Notes: generated by a model from the sequence alone, not told the origin. DNA of 64,000 nucleotides from Epiperipatus broadwayi (GCA_028023455.1 JAQFVV010013081.1:62001-126000), one strand, 5' to 3'; shown: positions 22,980 to 35,055, numbered from the stretch's first letter. Numbers and translations are program-made.

Positions 22980-24470
22980 ATCAGGGCCTGTTGCTGTTCA
23001 GATAGACTTTGTGGCTGCCCCTTGACTCTGTGATGCCAGCAAAACTGTTATCCTTGCTAAAACACTATGGAGTACCAATTGTCTATGTTATAATCATTGC
23101 TAACTTGTTGCTGAATAGGTCAAATTCATACATCTCTTGATGTCCACCTGGCCTCTGGTTTCAGATCGCATCTGTTACTACTAAGCACCCTGTGTTTCAT
23201 TACCTGTCTAAATTCTCTACTAGAAGATGTAGAAAAAGAACTGCCAGGAGTCTTTGTGCCAGTGGTAAGGAAGAAGCTCCACCACCTTTCATATGTGGAT
23301 GATGTTATCATCTTTCTCCCTTCTGAGAAATACCTACCTAGGCTATATCAACTGCTGGACAGGTATGCTGGCAGATTCAATTTGCACATCAAACCAGACA
23401 AATCTGTGGTCTGAAAAATCAGTAGGGGTGTTATAGTACCAGGAAATCCCCAGAAATTCCTTGGGTCCCTGATGGCTCTCTATTCAAAACAGTGATGATG
23501 AGGGCCATCCAGATAGATCTTTTGGAAAACATCAAAAAGCTAGCAAACTCCCTCTCAATGATATACCTCTCACTCCCAGGCAAGGTAGCACTGTTAAACA
23601 TGATGGCATTTTTGTGAATAAATTACTACTTGCCCATCTTCAAGCTGACCAAGGGATTTCAGGATGCTATTAATTCAGCCTGTACCAAGATGATGTGGAA
23701 GAGGAAAACTGTATACACCAGTCTGGCCAAGGTGCAGACACTGTGTGACCTGAATGGACTTGGTCTCTATGCCATCAAGGTGTTTTTTGTTCAAAGAGCA
23801 CTTTCAATGCTCAAAAAAATCTACAGGGAAAGAGAACAGGATCAGAGTGAAGACTCTGTGGAGCCCACAGATACACCACCACCCATACCCAGTAAATGGG
23901 TCAAAGAGCTAGAAGACCAATTGGGGATTCTATTTTCAGTTACTGAGCAAATCAAAAAGAAAAGCAATCATACTGGGAAGTGTGTAAGTCCCTTTCCCAA
24001 ATCAAAACCTAATATCTACCTGATTAAGACAGTCAGTGAAGCAAATTCTCAAAAAGTGAAGATACTGGTAGATAGGACCAAAGCTGGTTGATTTTATAAT
24101 TAAGTTTAACTTGTCCTCTTTGTCCACTAGTCACTTTTTGGTGATGCAAAGAGGATTTCATCAAATAAGCACCATATGTAAACTTTGTAATACATGTGAA
24201 GAGACACTGGAGCACATCTTCTTAGATTACTCATACTTGGGATACACTAGAAACAAAATCATCACAAGCATTTCCTCTGGTTGTAGGAATGTCCTGTCAA
24301 TTTACTGAGCAATAAAAGAAGGAAGTATGCAACTATCAGACTAGCAGCATGCCTACTACATGTCTTATCAAAAATAGTTTGTATGATAGAGAGAAAATAT
24401 GTAATCATTTATATTTATTATTCCAAGAGCAGTTCTCTTCATTTTACTCTAGAATCATTTATTGAGTAAT
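22980..24470 (+). pseudogene. LINE copy C, RT to C-terminal zinc finger
   Basis: This is a 5'-truncated LINE on the plus strand. LSTLCFITCLNSLLEDVEKE (about 23170-23230) and LHHLSYVDDVIIFLPSEKYL (about 23275-23330) are RT blocks; YVDD is the catalytic motif. The next stretch (IKPDKSVV, then a stop) leads to the thumb/connection ORF 23630-24091 (YLPIFKLTKGFQD, TLCDLNGLGLYAIKVF), the usual L-x-GLGL region of LINE thumbs. CKLCNTCEETLEHIF at about 24180-24225 is the C-terminal zinc finger. The tail KYATIRLAACLL sits near 24325-24360. Several stops and frameshifts break it. It shares its zinc-finger style with copies A and E. Confidence 0.75.
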
Positions 24471-25125
24471 CAATAAAGCAAAAAAATGTTTTTGAGTGAA
24501 GAAAATGGTTTTTGGAAGCATATGAGAAAGATAAGAAAGCATATTCTACCGTCCCCTTATATACCCCTCTTGCACCGGCTCCCTATTAAGCCGTTCCTAG
24601 AAAGGATTGTGAGCTCCAAAATAAACATGATACAGCGTAAAGATTTATTTATTTTTCTTATATCAATAGTTGTTCATTATCAACACAAGAGGGCGCCAGA
24701 TACGATGATTTGATTCATAATTTAATTTCTCGCATCACCTTATGTCATATCAAAACGATTTTGAAGTCTAATCCCTGCCCATAAGCTCAAACTCCCAGCA
24801 TGGACCAATAGGGGTCACTCAGGGTCGCGATGTGATTGCCTTCAAGACTCTTATTCTGGCAAATGACACAATATTAACCAATAGATAAGAAGGTCGGTTG
24901 ATTAACAGATCAGTCCAAGCATTGGATGGGATCATTGGTTATTTATAACTAATACGAATGTTCGGTTGAGGCATCATTAGAATAAACAACTAGACGCTTA
25001 TAATATCATCCCCCTTTATCATACAATCCAATAGAATTATTTATACTAGCTCTATTGACATTTACTTATATTTATTAATAATAGGCCCTCCCAACTCTTA
25101 AACCTATGTTAACTACATAATAAGT

Positions 25126-25153
25126 AAACATCGTGACTTACGGCACGATGTTT
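25126..25153. other. Ten-bp perfect hairpin inside the divergent LTR
   Basis: AAACATCGTG, then eight loop bases, then CACGATGTTT. The arms are perfectly complementary. It has no counterpart that I see in the other LTR. Confidence 0.7.
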
Positions 25154-25740
25154 ATGAATGAAACTTAAAAGAGATAAACAAAAAAAAAAAAATAAGAAAG
25201 ACAAATTTAAAAGTAAAATAATTAATTGCATGAATAAATGCTAACAATAATAATAACTTTAAAAAAAAAATATTTAATTATAGAAAATGATTTGAGGAAT
25301 GCTCGACTAGTTTAAATAAATAAAAAAAATTTATTGATTATAAAAAATGAAACATTGCTTAATAGCTTTATTTGCACACACATACGCGCATTCTCGCACT
25401 CGCACAGAAAAGAACATATTATGCATAATAAACATGGCTGATAAAATATATTTCCTCTTATTACATTTTGAAAGTAGGTGTGTGTTATAGTTTATCTGCG
25501 AAAGAAAATAATAATTAGGATCAAAAGTTCATAACTGGAAAAGTCCTAAGATTTAAATATGATGGGCTATGTAGCATCTGATATTTTTATTTACGAAAGT
25601 TGAGATTAAAATAATAAGATTTAATATATGAGAGATTGCGGATCATTTTATATTTGATTTACGAAAGTCGAATTTAATTAATTATGAGATTGCCTTTTAA
25701 GTTTACGTAAAGAATGAATGGAAGCGTTATAAAAAAAAAT

Positions 25741-25752
25741 GTTTACCTAGGA
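25741..25752 (-). promoter_or_regulatory. Splice donor in the divergent LTR
   Basis: The minus strand reads AATCCTAG|GTAAAC, the same block as at 6213-6224. A TATAAATA on the minus strand at 26186-26179 could be the matching TATA box, which would give a leader exon of about 400 bases. Confidence 0.45.
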
Positions 25753-26784
25753 TTTTGCTTAGTCTTCTGCTGCTTCTAGTTTGGTGAGGGTTCGAACCTG
25801 ATAGATGAGGTTTCCATAATACATGGTCATTCATTTCACATAAGTTCAGCGTAGTATGTTTGGACGATTCTTGTATATTAAACGGAACAACATCCTTAGA
25901 CTGATTGGAGCACTATGTTCGGACGGTATTGTTGTTGATCATTCATAGCTGTGGAGATGTTCTGGCGGCGGAGCATCGATCAATCACTGAAGGGTTTTCT
26001 AGCCCATCATGACGATCGACGCTCTAAATGTTAATTTCACAGTGATCATATTGGATAAACCGGATAGCAAAAAAAGAAAAGTTCTAGTTGTAGCTTCCGG
26101 AGGAATTTAAAAAAACTATAAGCATAAGCAAAACAAAACAAAGAATGTAAAAAGACTCTTTCTTTAGATTTAGATTCATATTTATATGGGTTGGTTATTA
26201 TCTGAGGATCGAATCTCCACCCAGAGTTCAATATTCTTTGAGTTGTCGTTGGGGTCCGTGTCCTACGTAATGTCCACTCAATTTATATGCTTGAGGCAAT
26301 CTTAGGTTTATGCAATCTCATATTACAATCTCAGAAAAAATTCATACTCATTCACACCTTTTATGCATACATGTGTGCGTGTTTTAAGAGAACAATTTAA
26401 CTTACATTAATTTAAAAGTCGAGCATTTAATCTGTCTCAAAATCACTTCTATAAGCTTTTAACTTTCACTACAGTTATAATCTAAAACAAAACCCCTTTT
26501 AATTACCCCCGCGGCATATACAAGTAGAAATCACTTATTGAGATTAAAAATGGCATATTAATAGTACTTTATATTTTATTATTTTCTTTCTTTTTAGAGA
26601 ATATTATTATAATAGGTTATATGAAAGCCTTAATTATTTAATCAGAAATATTAACATTTTATTTTACAGTGTATTTTATAACGCATTGAAAGAAAACTAC
26701 ATTTATTTTTTATCACAAGTTGAAAGTGAAAGAAGAGAAAAAAATATAGAGTGTTTACATTGCTCGTGTGTGTGCGTATATACC

Positions 26785-26807
26785 TGTACCGACTTTGTCT
26801 CGGTACA
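26785..26807. other. Terminal hairpin of the divergent LTR
   Basis: TGTACCGA, seven loop bases, TCGGTACA. It occupies the same place as the hairpin of the other LTR family (TGTGCCTATA...TATAGGCACA) but with different arm bases that still pair. Confidence 0.65.
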
Positions 26808-28820
26808 ATATGATGTTGTTAAAATGTTGATATACTTATTATTTATACACATTATTTATTTAGAGACTTGATAATTTACTTATAGAAAATTTAACAAAAA
26901 TCTTTTCCCTCTTTCTTTTTTTTTGTATAATTATTTTTTGAATAAATAATTTTATGTATAAAATATCTGAAACATCAGTCATCATTACTTCAATTCTAAG
27001 TTGTTGTATCGAAATAATGATCACTGTTTAATTCATTTAACATCTTTATTTGTGGATGTAGTCAGAAGATAATCTTCATTTATTACTACAAGAATTAAAA
27101 ATAAAATATGCATTAACTATTTTAAAAATATATTTTAATGCAAAACGCTAACTGAAAATATAAAATTTAACGTTTGATTATCTAAATCTTTCTTGAACTC
27201 ATTTAATCCATATAATCAATGTGTACTATCTAAATTAATTGAAAATGAAAATAGTTTTATTCAAAAAAAAACCGATATATGTATATCTATATTAGGTATT
27301 TAAAAAATTATTTGGCATCACTATATTTCCCTTATTTAAAGTACATTTAAAATATGACAGGATTTTTTTCTTAGCCTCCTTTTACCAGTTTTTTTATAAA
27401 TAGAAATAAGAATTTTAATTCATTTTCTACCATGTTATCTTTTTTTATTATTATTGAAAATGAAATATTTTAATTTTTATTCTATCTTATTCTAAATATT
27501 ATCTGTTAATTATTTATAAATGACTACAACAGTTTCAATTTAAAAGATTATCAAAACAAAAATAAAAAGATTACTTACATGTTTGTACTTATATATATAA
27601 ATATATGAAAAGTTAGCTGGCTGTATTAACTCCTTGTTTAATTTTACTTGTGAAATGTTAAAAAGATTTTATCTGCCAGTCTTTTTTTTTTTTTTTTTTT
27701 GGCAACTAATGTTAAAATCACCTAATATTTTATTATTCAAAGTTTTCAAGGATAAAGAAAAAAGAAAACTAAATGTTAGTCATTATTCAAATATTTTAAA
27801 ACTAAAGATTTGATAATAATAATAATAATAAAAAAAGGTAACTTTTTGGGCAAAATATATTTGCATAATATTTTATAATTATACAATTTTAAAAATAAAA
27901 AATTAAATTAAATTTTTTTAGATATAAATGCCAAGATCTGTAACTTTTTTTTAAAAAAGTAAATCGATTTTTTTAGCATTATTATTAGCTGTAAAGCAAG
28001 TCAAAGTTGACTTTGAAGATTTTCCACATAAAATATACAAGCAATTTATTGCTTCTTTCTCTTGTACAGTTTGAAATAATGTTTTGCTGTTAATATGACC
28101 ATGAACTATGTCGCAAAATAATCCTATGTCATTGCTGTTTAATATAAATATTACTAAAAAGATATTAAGAAAAAAGTCCAAGAAAACAAGACAAAATGGA
28201 AAAGGCAGTAAAGAAAAAAATATAAAGAGCCTCCTTATTCAGGATTGGAAATTAAAGAAGGAAAGATGAAATACAGATTTTGTAGCATCATAAGTTTACA
28301 AATTCATTTACAGTAACTGTGATCCCATGAAGATTCAGCAACTTTAAATGATAGTAATAATGATAATCCAAATTGTATATATATATAATTATTACTTTTA
28401 GAGAAAACTCATTAGAAGTGAGAATAATAATTCATTAAAAATAATTGTCACTGAAATACTTGATTCTAAATTTATAAACAGATAAAATAACTGAATATAT
28501 TATCATTTCCTAAACACGTTTGTAAGAAGATGCCATTTTATCAAAATTAATACATTTGCATTAACACTTACTTCTTAATTTACAACAAAAATGGGGGAAA
28601 AAATCAAATATCTCTATATAGTGAAATTGTTTATATTTTATTACTTTAAATAAAATTGTCTAAGAAACAATTATCTTTTAAGGGAAAATATAGAAAGTTT
28701 CTGAGTTGAAAAAATAAAAACAAATCAAGAAAGCTATTATTAAATATATTATTAATTTTAAAAAGTTTTCAACTAATTTCCTCCAAAAAAAAAAACAAAT
28801 ATAAAGACTATCATATGATC
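26808..28820. other. AT-rich DNA, no gene seen
   Basis: Contains a T run near 27682-27700, a TAA triplet run near 27812 and stops in all frames. The frame 27951-28181 (minus) has no recognisable motif. Confidence 0.6.
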
Positions 28821-28828
28821 TCATAGGA
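28821..28828. repeat. 8-bp target duplication, left
   Basis: TCATAGGA immediately before the hAT element, repeated exactly at 29228-29235. Confidence 0.95.
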
Positions 28829-29227
28829 CAGGGGTCCCCAACCCTATGCCTGTGGGTACCATGGCGCCCGCAGACCATTTTACATGTGGCCACTGCTATC
28901 CAAACACAATAAAAAATGATTTATCTTATACAAATAAATTTAGGTTTTAAAATTTCTTATAAATTATTGTATTATATTGTAATCAAATTGTAGGGCATAG
29001 TATACTTTTACAGCGTAAAAATATAAATGTTAATTATATGTTAAAATTTTATTTTTGAAATAAATATTTTTTTGTACATTATGTATATTATTAACAATAT
29101 CCAACTATAAATTTACATTGAAAAAATAAATGATGCCCGCCATCTGGTTGAAAAAAATAAATGGTGCCCGCCACCTGGCCAGTATTATAGAATGTGCTCT
29201 TAAGAGCAAAAAGGTTGGGGACCCCTG
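28829..29227. mobile_element. Non-autonomous hAT element (399 bp)
   Basis: Both ends carry the 15-bp inverted repeat CAGGGGTCCCCAACC, and perfect 8-bp duplications TCATAGGA flank it. Both are hallmarks of hAT transposons. The termini closely resemble those of the SPIN/Charlie-like hAT group known for wide distribution in animals. There is no transposase. Internally the motif ATG(A/G)TGCCCGCCA(T/C)CTGG occurs twice (about 29131 and 29162), and similar GCGCCCGCAGACC lies near the left end (28862), so subterminal repeats are likely. A crisp duplication and intact ends suggest a recent insertion. Confidence 0.92.
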
Positions 29228-29235
29228 TCATAGGA
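29228..29235. repeat. 8-bp target duplication, right
   Basis: Exact copy of TCATAGGA at 28821-28828. Confidence 0.95.
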
Positions 29236-31667
29236 AATAGAATAACAGATTAGAAACTGGGGCAAAATTGATCAGAGGTGATAAAATACAGTAGCTGAAA
29301 AGTAAATAGAAAAATTAATCAAACTTCTAAGAAAGAAAGTAATACAAAAATAAAAAACTCTTAATTGAAGCTATTTCCAGATGCATTAATTAATTAAGTT
29401 ATAAATGTTTTCTGCATTGGATATATTAATTTAAATGTTTTATTTTACTCTTAAAATAAATAATAGTTATTCATAATAGTTAATAAAATATATATCTGAA
29501 GAAATCTTAAGATATCAAAAAAATAACAAATTTGTAATGTTTTTTGTTAATTTCTCATATTTAAAAGTACCCATAAATTTTCTTCTTTTTTTATTTTGCT
29601 ACTCTCAAGTGATTCTTCTATAATCAATTAAATTAAGTGAACAAAATAATTTCCAAATTGTTATTTCAAGGTCTAAATCTTAACACATTTAATTTAGATT
29701 TCCGTTTAAACTTAAGAAATAATTGCAAATAAAATTAGCTATTTAAAACAAATGTCAAGGAAAAACTTTTTTTTTTTTTTGGCAAAAATAAGCACAAATT
29801 ACCATTTCAAATTTTAATAGTAAGGTACTTTTTTTTTAAAAAAAAAAAAATCATTTATAATTTCCATATTTGTAAGATACAAAAGTAAAATCATACAATC
29901 TTAAATGCCTATAAAAAATAATGGTAGACATACTCCAGTAAAATAGTTTATGCATCTTATATTTCTACATGGATACAAAACTAATTTTAAACATAAAAGT
30001 CCTTTTTGGAACTTACAATTTAAGAGATACTGCATTTTGGAGGATTCTATTCCCATCATGATTTGAAAATTATGTAGATAATTGCCTCTTTTTTTTTTTT
30101 TTTAAACACGAAGCATATTGTTGAAGAAAATTACAAGTTTTTGAAACAATTTTAAAATTTTTTTTTTTTTCATTGCTTTAAAATATTTCATTTAAAAATA
30201 TATCTGTATTTATAATTATTATTTAAATGCATACAACACACACGCACACACACACACACATATATATATAAACTTTTCCCAGTGGTTAATATTATATAAT
30301 AATTAGATTAACACTCCAATACTGATTTATTGAGTAAATGTAATACTCTCAATCCAAAGCACAAAATAAAGTCTTTTGAAAAGTTAAGAATAAATCATCT
30401 TATCATTTTTACCTAAATTCATTTATATAGGCAAATCTAAATCACTTTAGAAAGAAAGAATGAAGATCTTAAACTTTAAAGCTATATTTCAACTTGTTTT
30501 ATATTAATTTTTAGTGATTTTTTTTCAATTTAGCTAGTTGTAAGTAATTAACCAAAAGTACTTCTGTGAATTGTAAGACTATGTACAATAGTTAATCACC
30601 ATTATATTTATTATTTTTATTACTATTACAATATTTATTAAATAATGGCCATTTTATTTGTATTATATATATATATCCCCCCCCATCATTATAAACAAAA
30701 AATCCCTTTTCACCTCCCCCCACACCAACCAAAAAAACCCCCAAGAAGAGGAATCTTTCTTTTAAAAAAAATAAACTTTTCCCTTCCACTTCTATATTTA
30801 TATATATTGTAATAGCATAAAATCGGACAAGTATCTATATAAGATATCCAAAGAACTGAGACTCTATTAAATGCAAAATTGAACCTAGGTTTATATTAGA
30901 CAAATGACTTTAATAAAATTTCTGCTAACCTGATTTCCTGTCATTTGATCCATACCACTACAAATTTGAAATGGATATGTAATAATAGAAATGCTAGATC
31001 TTATATGTATATAAGATAAGATTTCATGAAGTGATATTTTGATTTTTATTTAAATTAAATAAATGCTTAAAAAATGTAATACTATATGAATTATACACCA
31101 GCATATAATTGTTTGTTCATACACTTTGTCTAGTTAAAGTAAATAAAAATCCATTATTTTAAATTAATAATAATAGTAATTTATTTATATTAAATTATAA
31201 TAATTCATAAATACACTTTCTAAAAGATAAGTTGATAAATATATTATGCTTATATGTTATATAAAAAAATTATGGTACTAAACACAAGACAGGATTAAAA
31301 TTAAAGGAAAATCTATGTTTACTCTCATTTATCAAATATATAAAGTTTATGGAGTCTCAGAACATATTCAGATTTGAAGTGATAACTAATAGGAAATCTA
31401 AATAAGTTATGTGGAAGATAAAATTATTATTTAATGGTAATTTTGATTACTTACTAAGGTTTTCCTTTAATTATATGTGAATTAAAAACAGTTATTCATA
31501 ATTAACACACACAATATCTATATGTTCATAAACATTTTAAAAAATCAAATGCACATTGATTTATCTTGGATTCATGAGAGATTTAAAATCCAATTACTGT
31601 TCACAATTTCTTCCTAATAAATCATTAGGTGATATTATTATTAATGGTCCTTATTTAATCCTCATTA
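29236..31667. other. AT-rich DNA with simple repeats, no gene seen
   Basis: Contains poly-T runs near 29768 and 30090, a CA/TA microsatellite at about 30236-30270 and a short C run near 30677. The frame at 30592-30789 (minus) is low-complexity and follows the C run. No element ends were recognised. Confidence 0.6.
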
Positions 31668-31676
31668 GTTAGTTTC
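31668..31676. repeat. Target duplication of RTE insertion, left
   Basis: GTTAGTTTC, repeated at 32593-32601 directly after the TGA repeat tail. Confidence 0.8.
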
Positions 31677-32592
31677 AACATCAACAATTAGATTACATAA
31701 TGACAGTAGGAAAATCAACATTGAAAAGGGTGTAAAACAGGGCGACTCCATATCTCCAAAACTTTTTACAGCAGTGCTGCAAGAAGTATTTTGTGGATTA
31801 AAATGGAAAGCTAAAGGAGTGAAAGTAAATGAAGATTATTTAAGTCATTTAGATTTTGCAGATGATGTAGTTGTTTTTACAAATAATGCTTTAGAGCTAC
31901 AGGAAATGTTGCAGGAGTTATCAGATGAAAGTAGGACTAAAGATAAATGTTAAAAAGACTAAAGTAATGTTTAATAGATTTTTAGAAGTTAACAGTTACA
32001 AATATTTTGGTCAGATGATTAATACAGATGGAAATATAATGGATGAAATTAATCATAGAATTAAACTTGGTTGGAGTGCTTTTGGTAGAAATAACTTGAT
32101 ACTAAAGGAAATATGCCTATGTGTTTGAAAAGGAAGGTTTTTAATAAATGTGTTTTGCCTGTTCTTACTTATGGATCTGAGACTTGGACACTTAATAGAA
32201 GAGCAATACAGAGACTTCAGACCACTCAAAGAAGTATGGAGAGATGCATGTTCGGAATAACAAGAAGGGATCGAAAATGCAATGTATGGATAAAAGAACA
32301 AACAGGTGTTACTGACCTCATTGAGAAAATTAAAAGACTGAAGTGGAGTTGGGCTGGACATATTGTTAGAAGAGATGATAACAGATGGACAATTGAAATT
32401 TTAAACTGGATTCCAAGAGATTGTAAAAGACCCAGAAAGAGACCACATGTGAGATGGGTGGATGAAATAAGAAAGTGTGCAGGTGTGATGTGGAGAAGAG
32501 AAGCTAAAGATAGAAAAAGATGGATTGAACTTGGAGAGACCTTCATCCTGCAGTGGATTGATAATGGTTGATGATGATGATGATGATGATGA
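31677..32592 (+). pseudogene. 5'-truncated RTE-type LINE insertion
   Basis: The plus strand encodes RT parts: KGVKQGDSISPKLFTAVLQE (about 31720-31780), then LDFADDVVVFTNNALELQEM (about 31850-31910) with the catalytic ADD. A frameshift leads to 31925-32128 (GLKINVKKTKVMFNR, YKYFGQMI). A further shift gives 32113-32571, with LPVLTYGSETWTLNRR and RRDRKCNVWIKEQTGVTDL, the C-terminal region typical of RTE and related LINEs, including RLKWSWAGHIVRRDDNRW and PRKRPHVRWVDEIRK. The element ends in tandem TGA/GATs, as RTE elements do, and 9-bp target duplications bracket it. The endonuclease is missing because of 5' truncation. Confidence 0.88.
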
Positions 32593-32927
32593 GTTAGTTT
32601 CCATAATTCAATATTTTATAACTTAAGTTTCATCAACAGATACACATATATATATATATCAGCTATCGGGAGCTACTTAACATTTCTTCAAAAAGGTTTG
32701 TTCACTTTCATTGTTATATGTATGTTCCTAGAATAACAGTAAAAGTATATTTCATCATGGAATCCTCAGGCATTGAAATTTGTATAAATATCACGTAAAT
32801 TCATTATAAAAGAGTCTGGCAATACAAATAATAATAATAAAAAAAAACAATTCCATTACATATATCCTCTGAGTCTTATGATGAATGTTTGAAAAATTAG
32901 TATTTGACGTTTTAATTTCTTTTACAG

Positions 32928-33019
32928 CACAAAATATATCCAATTTTATTACTGATGTTGTTTGATTTCATTGACGATTTTATCATCGTTATACATACGG
33001 TGTTTTTCTATCTCAATAG
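32928..33019 (+). other. Candidate exon (92 bp), hydrophobic
   Basis: A good acceptor (TTTAATTTCTTTTACAG) and a good donor (AATAG|GTATGT) bracket 92 bases that are open in one frame, reading HKIYPILLLMLFDFIDDFII then a further hydrophobic stretch ending in FFYLN. This would be a membrane segment. A second candidate, starting after TTTGATTTCAG at 34119, would continue this frame for ten codons to a stop, and could be a terminal exon. I do not recognise the protein. The evidence is splice signals plus an open frame in AT-rich DNA, so the chance-match risk is real. Confidence 0.3.
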
Positions 33020-34400
33020 GTATGTATAAGTATATATGCTGTTCTAATTTAATTGCATATATTTGGAATTTTAAATCAATTCCTTTAGAGTGTTGTATTA
33101 AGGCATTCCAGCTGTTATTAAGCCATGATTTGAATTTAAAACTATTTCCGAAGCAGACGTAAACTTCCTTCTTAGCTATACATTTCTATAGTTTTTTTGA
33201 GTAAATACATTTTTCGTCATACCTTCTAATATAAAAATCTTTATCGTTATGAAACTTTTCTTTGAAGTAAGTAATATCTATATATATATAAAAGAATATA
33301 TATTTTTTTAAAAAGATCAAAAAGGAAAATCTTTTTCTTTTAACAAACAATCCATTTAATAGTCTCTTTTGTTGTCTAATGAAATCCAAATTTCACTGCT
33401 ATTGTACTCGATTTGTTTGTGGTGTTATTGTTATAAAAATCTAATAAGTAATCGTTGTTTTAATAAAACTCATTTGAATATTATTTATAAATACATATAT
33501 ATATAATCGCATTCATGCACATAATATCTATTAAGTTTTATAAAGTGTGTATGTATAAAACAGATGTTTTATGGAACAAATTTAAGTTTATGGCTTTTAC
33601 TTACTGCAGAAAAAAATATTTCTCTAAAATTGAGCAACATTTTGAAATAAAAATTATTAAATAGATAGTACTTGTTCCTTTAAGCCGATATAGATTATAT
33701 TAAATCTTTACTATTTCCTATTTTTATCTTTACAAATATTAAAATATATTCTTACTGTATAATGAGAGAGAGTCATCGATTAGACATTTTAATAATCAGG
33801 GACTTTATATAAATGGAAAAAAATAGTATATACTTAGATTAAAAATTGGTAATATATACCTTAATGGTATAATATATATATATGGAGAATGAGAGAGATG
33901 AGAAAAAAAAAGTAAGTAAGAAATGAGAAAAATAAATAAATAAATGGATGACTAAACAAGGAAATAAATTTTAAGATTTTTCTTTTTCAATTACTGTTAT
34001 ATTTACTAGTTAATGTATGTCTTTTTCAAAACATTTAATTAGCTAATGCTGTAAAATTAATTTTAAAAAATAGTACATATTTTAATTAACATTTGATTTA
34101 AATTTGATTTCAGGATTGATAATGAAGACGTTTTCAGTTTTTACTAGCCAAGAAATTGTTGATACTAGGTAAAGTTGCAAAGGAAAAGGTAACATATTTT
34201 ACATGTAAAACGAAGATCATATTTCTTAAGCCTATAATTCTTTATAAATACATAAAGTTGGATATTAAAAACAAAAGATAAAAAAAGCAATAATGTTAAG
34301 TGTTATTCTAGAACAGATTTTTGAGATTTCCAATGGAAGCAAAAAAAATACATAATCAAATGGGTCCATACCTTAATCCTTACAAGAAGTACAAGTTGTT
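33020..34400. other. AT-rich DNA, possible intron
   Basis: No transposon ends or long frames. If the exon at 32928-33019 is real, this would be its downstream intron, ending near 34118. Confidence 0.4.
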
Positions 34401-34413
34401 AAATTCAATCTTA

Positions 34414-34600
34414 TATAATGAGCATACCAATAGCTCTTAACAAGCTTTTCAGAATATCCCTATCCTCAGACTGGTTTCTTGCTCTGGATTTTGTCAGTGA
34501 GATGCTAGGATATTCAGGTATTAGATTTAAAATATCAGGTCAAGCCCAGCACTTTATCTAATGTTTAATTATTAAATAGAAAATCTGAAATTTTCACACA
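34414..34600 (+). repeat. Fold-back repeat unit A
   Basis: About 185 bp running from ATGAGCATACCAATAGCTC through CAGACTGGTTTCTTGCTCTG to GTCAAGCCCAGCACTTTATC and an AAATCTGAAATTTTC end. An inverted copy lies at 34872-35055 and a partial direct copy at 34776-34866. No coding content is visible. Confidence 0.75.
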
Positions 34601-34775
34601 TCCATATGTCTTCAAATCCAGTTATCTAACTTAAATAGTTATGGGACTGAACTAAGTTAAAATACACCATATATTAATAGCTTTAGCAATATAAAATCAC
34701 CAAAGCCTTAAGAGCAATAACAATAATTGCAAGGAAATCAAGTTCATGTGACTTAATTTAATAAGGTTATATTAC

Positions 34776-34866
34776 AAATGTTACTTAATGAGCATGCTAA
34801 TAGCTTTTAACAAACTTTTCAGTCATCTTTATCCCCAGACCAGTTTCTATCTCTGGCTTTTGCCAG
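34776..34866 (+). repeat. Fold-back repeat unit B (partial)
   Basis: ATGAGCATGCTAATAGC through CAGACCAGTTTCTATCTCTG, matching the first half of unit A. It stops after GCCAG, where the inverted unit C begins almost immediately. Confidence 0.7.
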
Positions 34867-34871
34867 AAAAA

Positions 34872-35055
34872 AATTTCAGATTTTCTATTTAATAGTTACA
34901 CATTAGATAAAGTGCTGGGCTTGACCTGATATTTTACATCTAATGCTTGAAAATTCTACCATCTCACTGATAAAAGCCAGGGTTAGAAACTGGTCTGGGG
35001 ATAGAGATATTCTGAAAAGCTTGTTATGAGCTATTGGCACTCTTATTATATAACA
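34872..35055 (-). repeat. Fold-back repeat unit C (inverted)
   Basis: An inverted copy of unit A, beginning with the AATTTCAGATTTTCTATTTA end and finishing with AGCTATTGGCAC. Flanks further out (about 34725-34775 versus 35060-35125) are also inverted copies, sharing TTAATTTAATAAG/CTTATTAAATT and a TCATGTGA core, so the palindrome extends beyond the units. Confidence 0.7.

Larger units (their letters stand above)
24500..26807 (-). repeat. Divergent LTR, probably solo
   Basis: This region parallels the LTR at 5461-7028 in three places: CACCGGCTCCCTATTA near 24572 (compare CACCGGTCTCTTA near 5491); ACACAAGAGGGCGCCAG near 24684 (compare AAACACAGGCGCCAG near 5647); and ACCTAGGATTTTG at 25745 (compare 6218). 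Its right edge is a TGTACCGA/TCGGTACA hairpin at 26785-26807, the counterpart of the hairpin closing the first LTR. I see no second LTR or internal coding nearby, so a solo LTR is likely. The left edge is uncertain by some tens of bases and I found no clear target duplication. Confidence 0.5.

Noticed and set aside
23126-23311. 61-codon minus-strand ORF
   Set aside because: Antisense shadow of the LINE RT on the plus strand with the YVDD motif.
26668-26871. Open frame following a TTTTATTTTACAG acceptor-like site
   Set aside because: It runs through the terminal hairpin and edge of the divergent LTR, has low-complexity Cys/Val text and no donor, so it is probably chance.
30592-30789. 65-codon ORF on the minus strand
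   Set aside because: Gly/Phe-rich translation of a C/T-rich simple-sequence tract.
32226-32546. 106-codon minus-strand ORF
   Set aside because: Antisense shadow of the RTE C-terminal region, rich in Ser/Leu as expected.
34119-34172. Second exon candidate ending ACTAG|GTAAAG
   Set aside because: Too short and open only by choosing the frame; kept only as a possible partner of 32928-33019.
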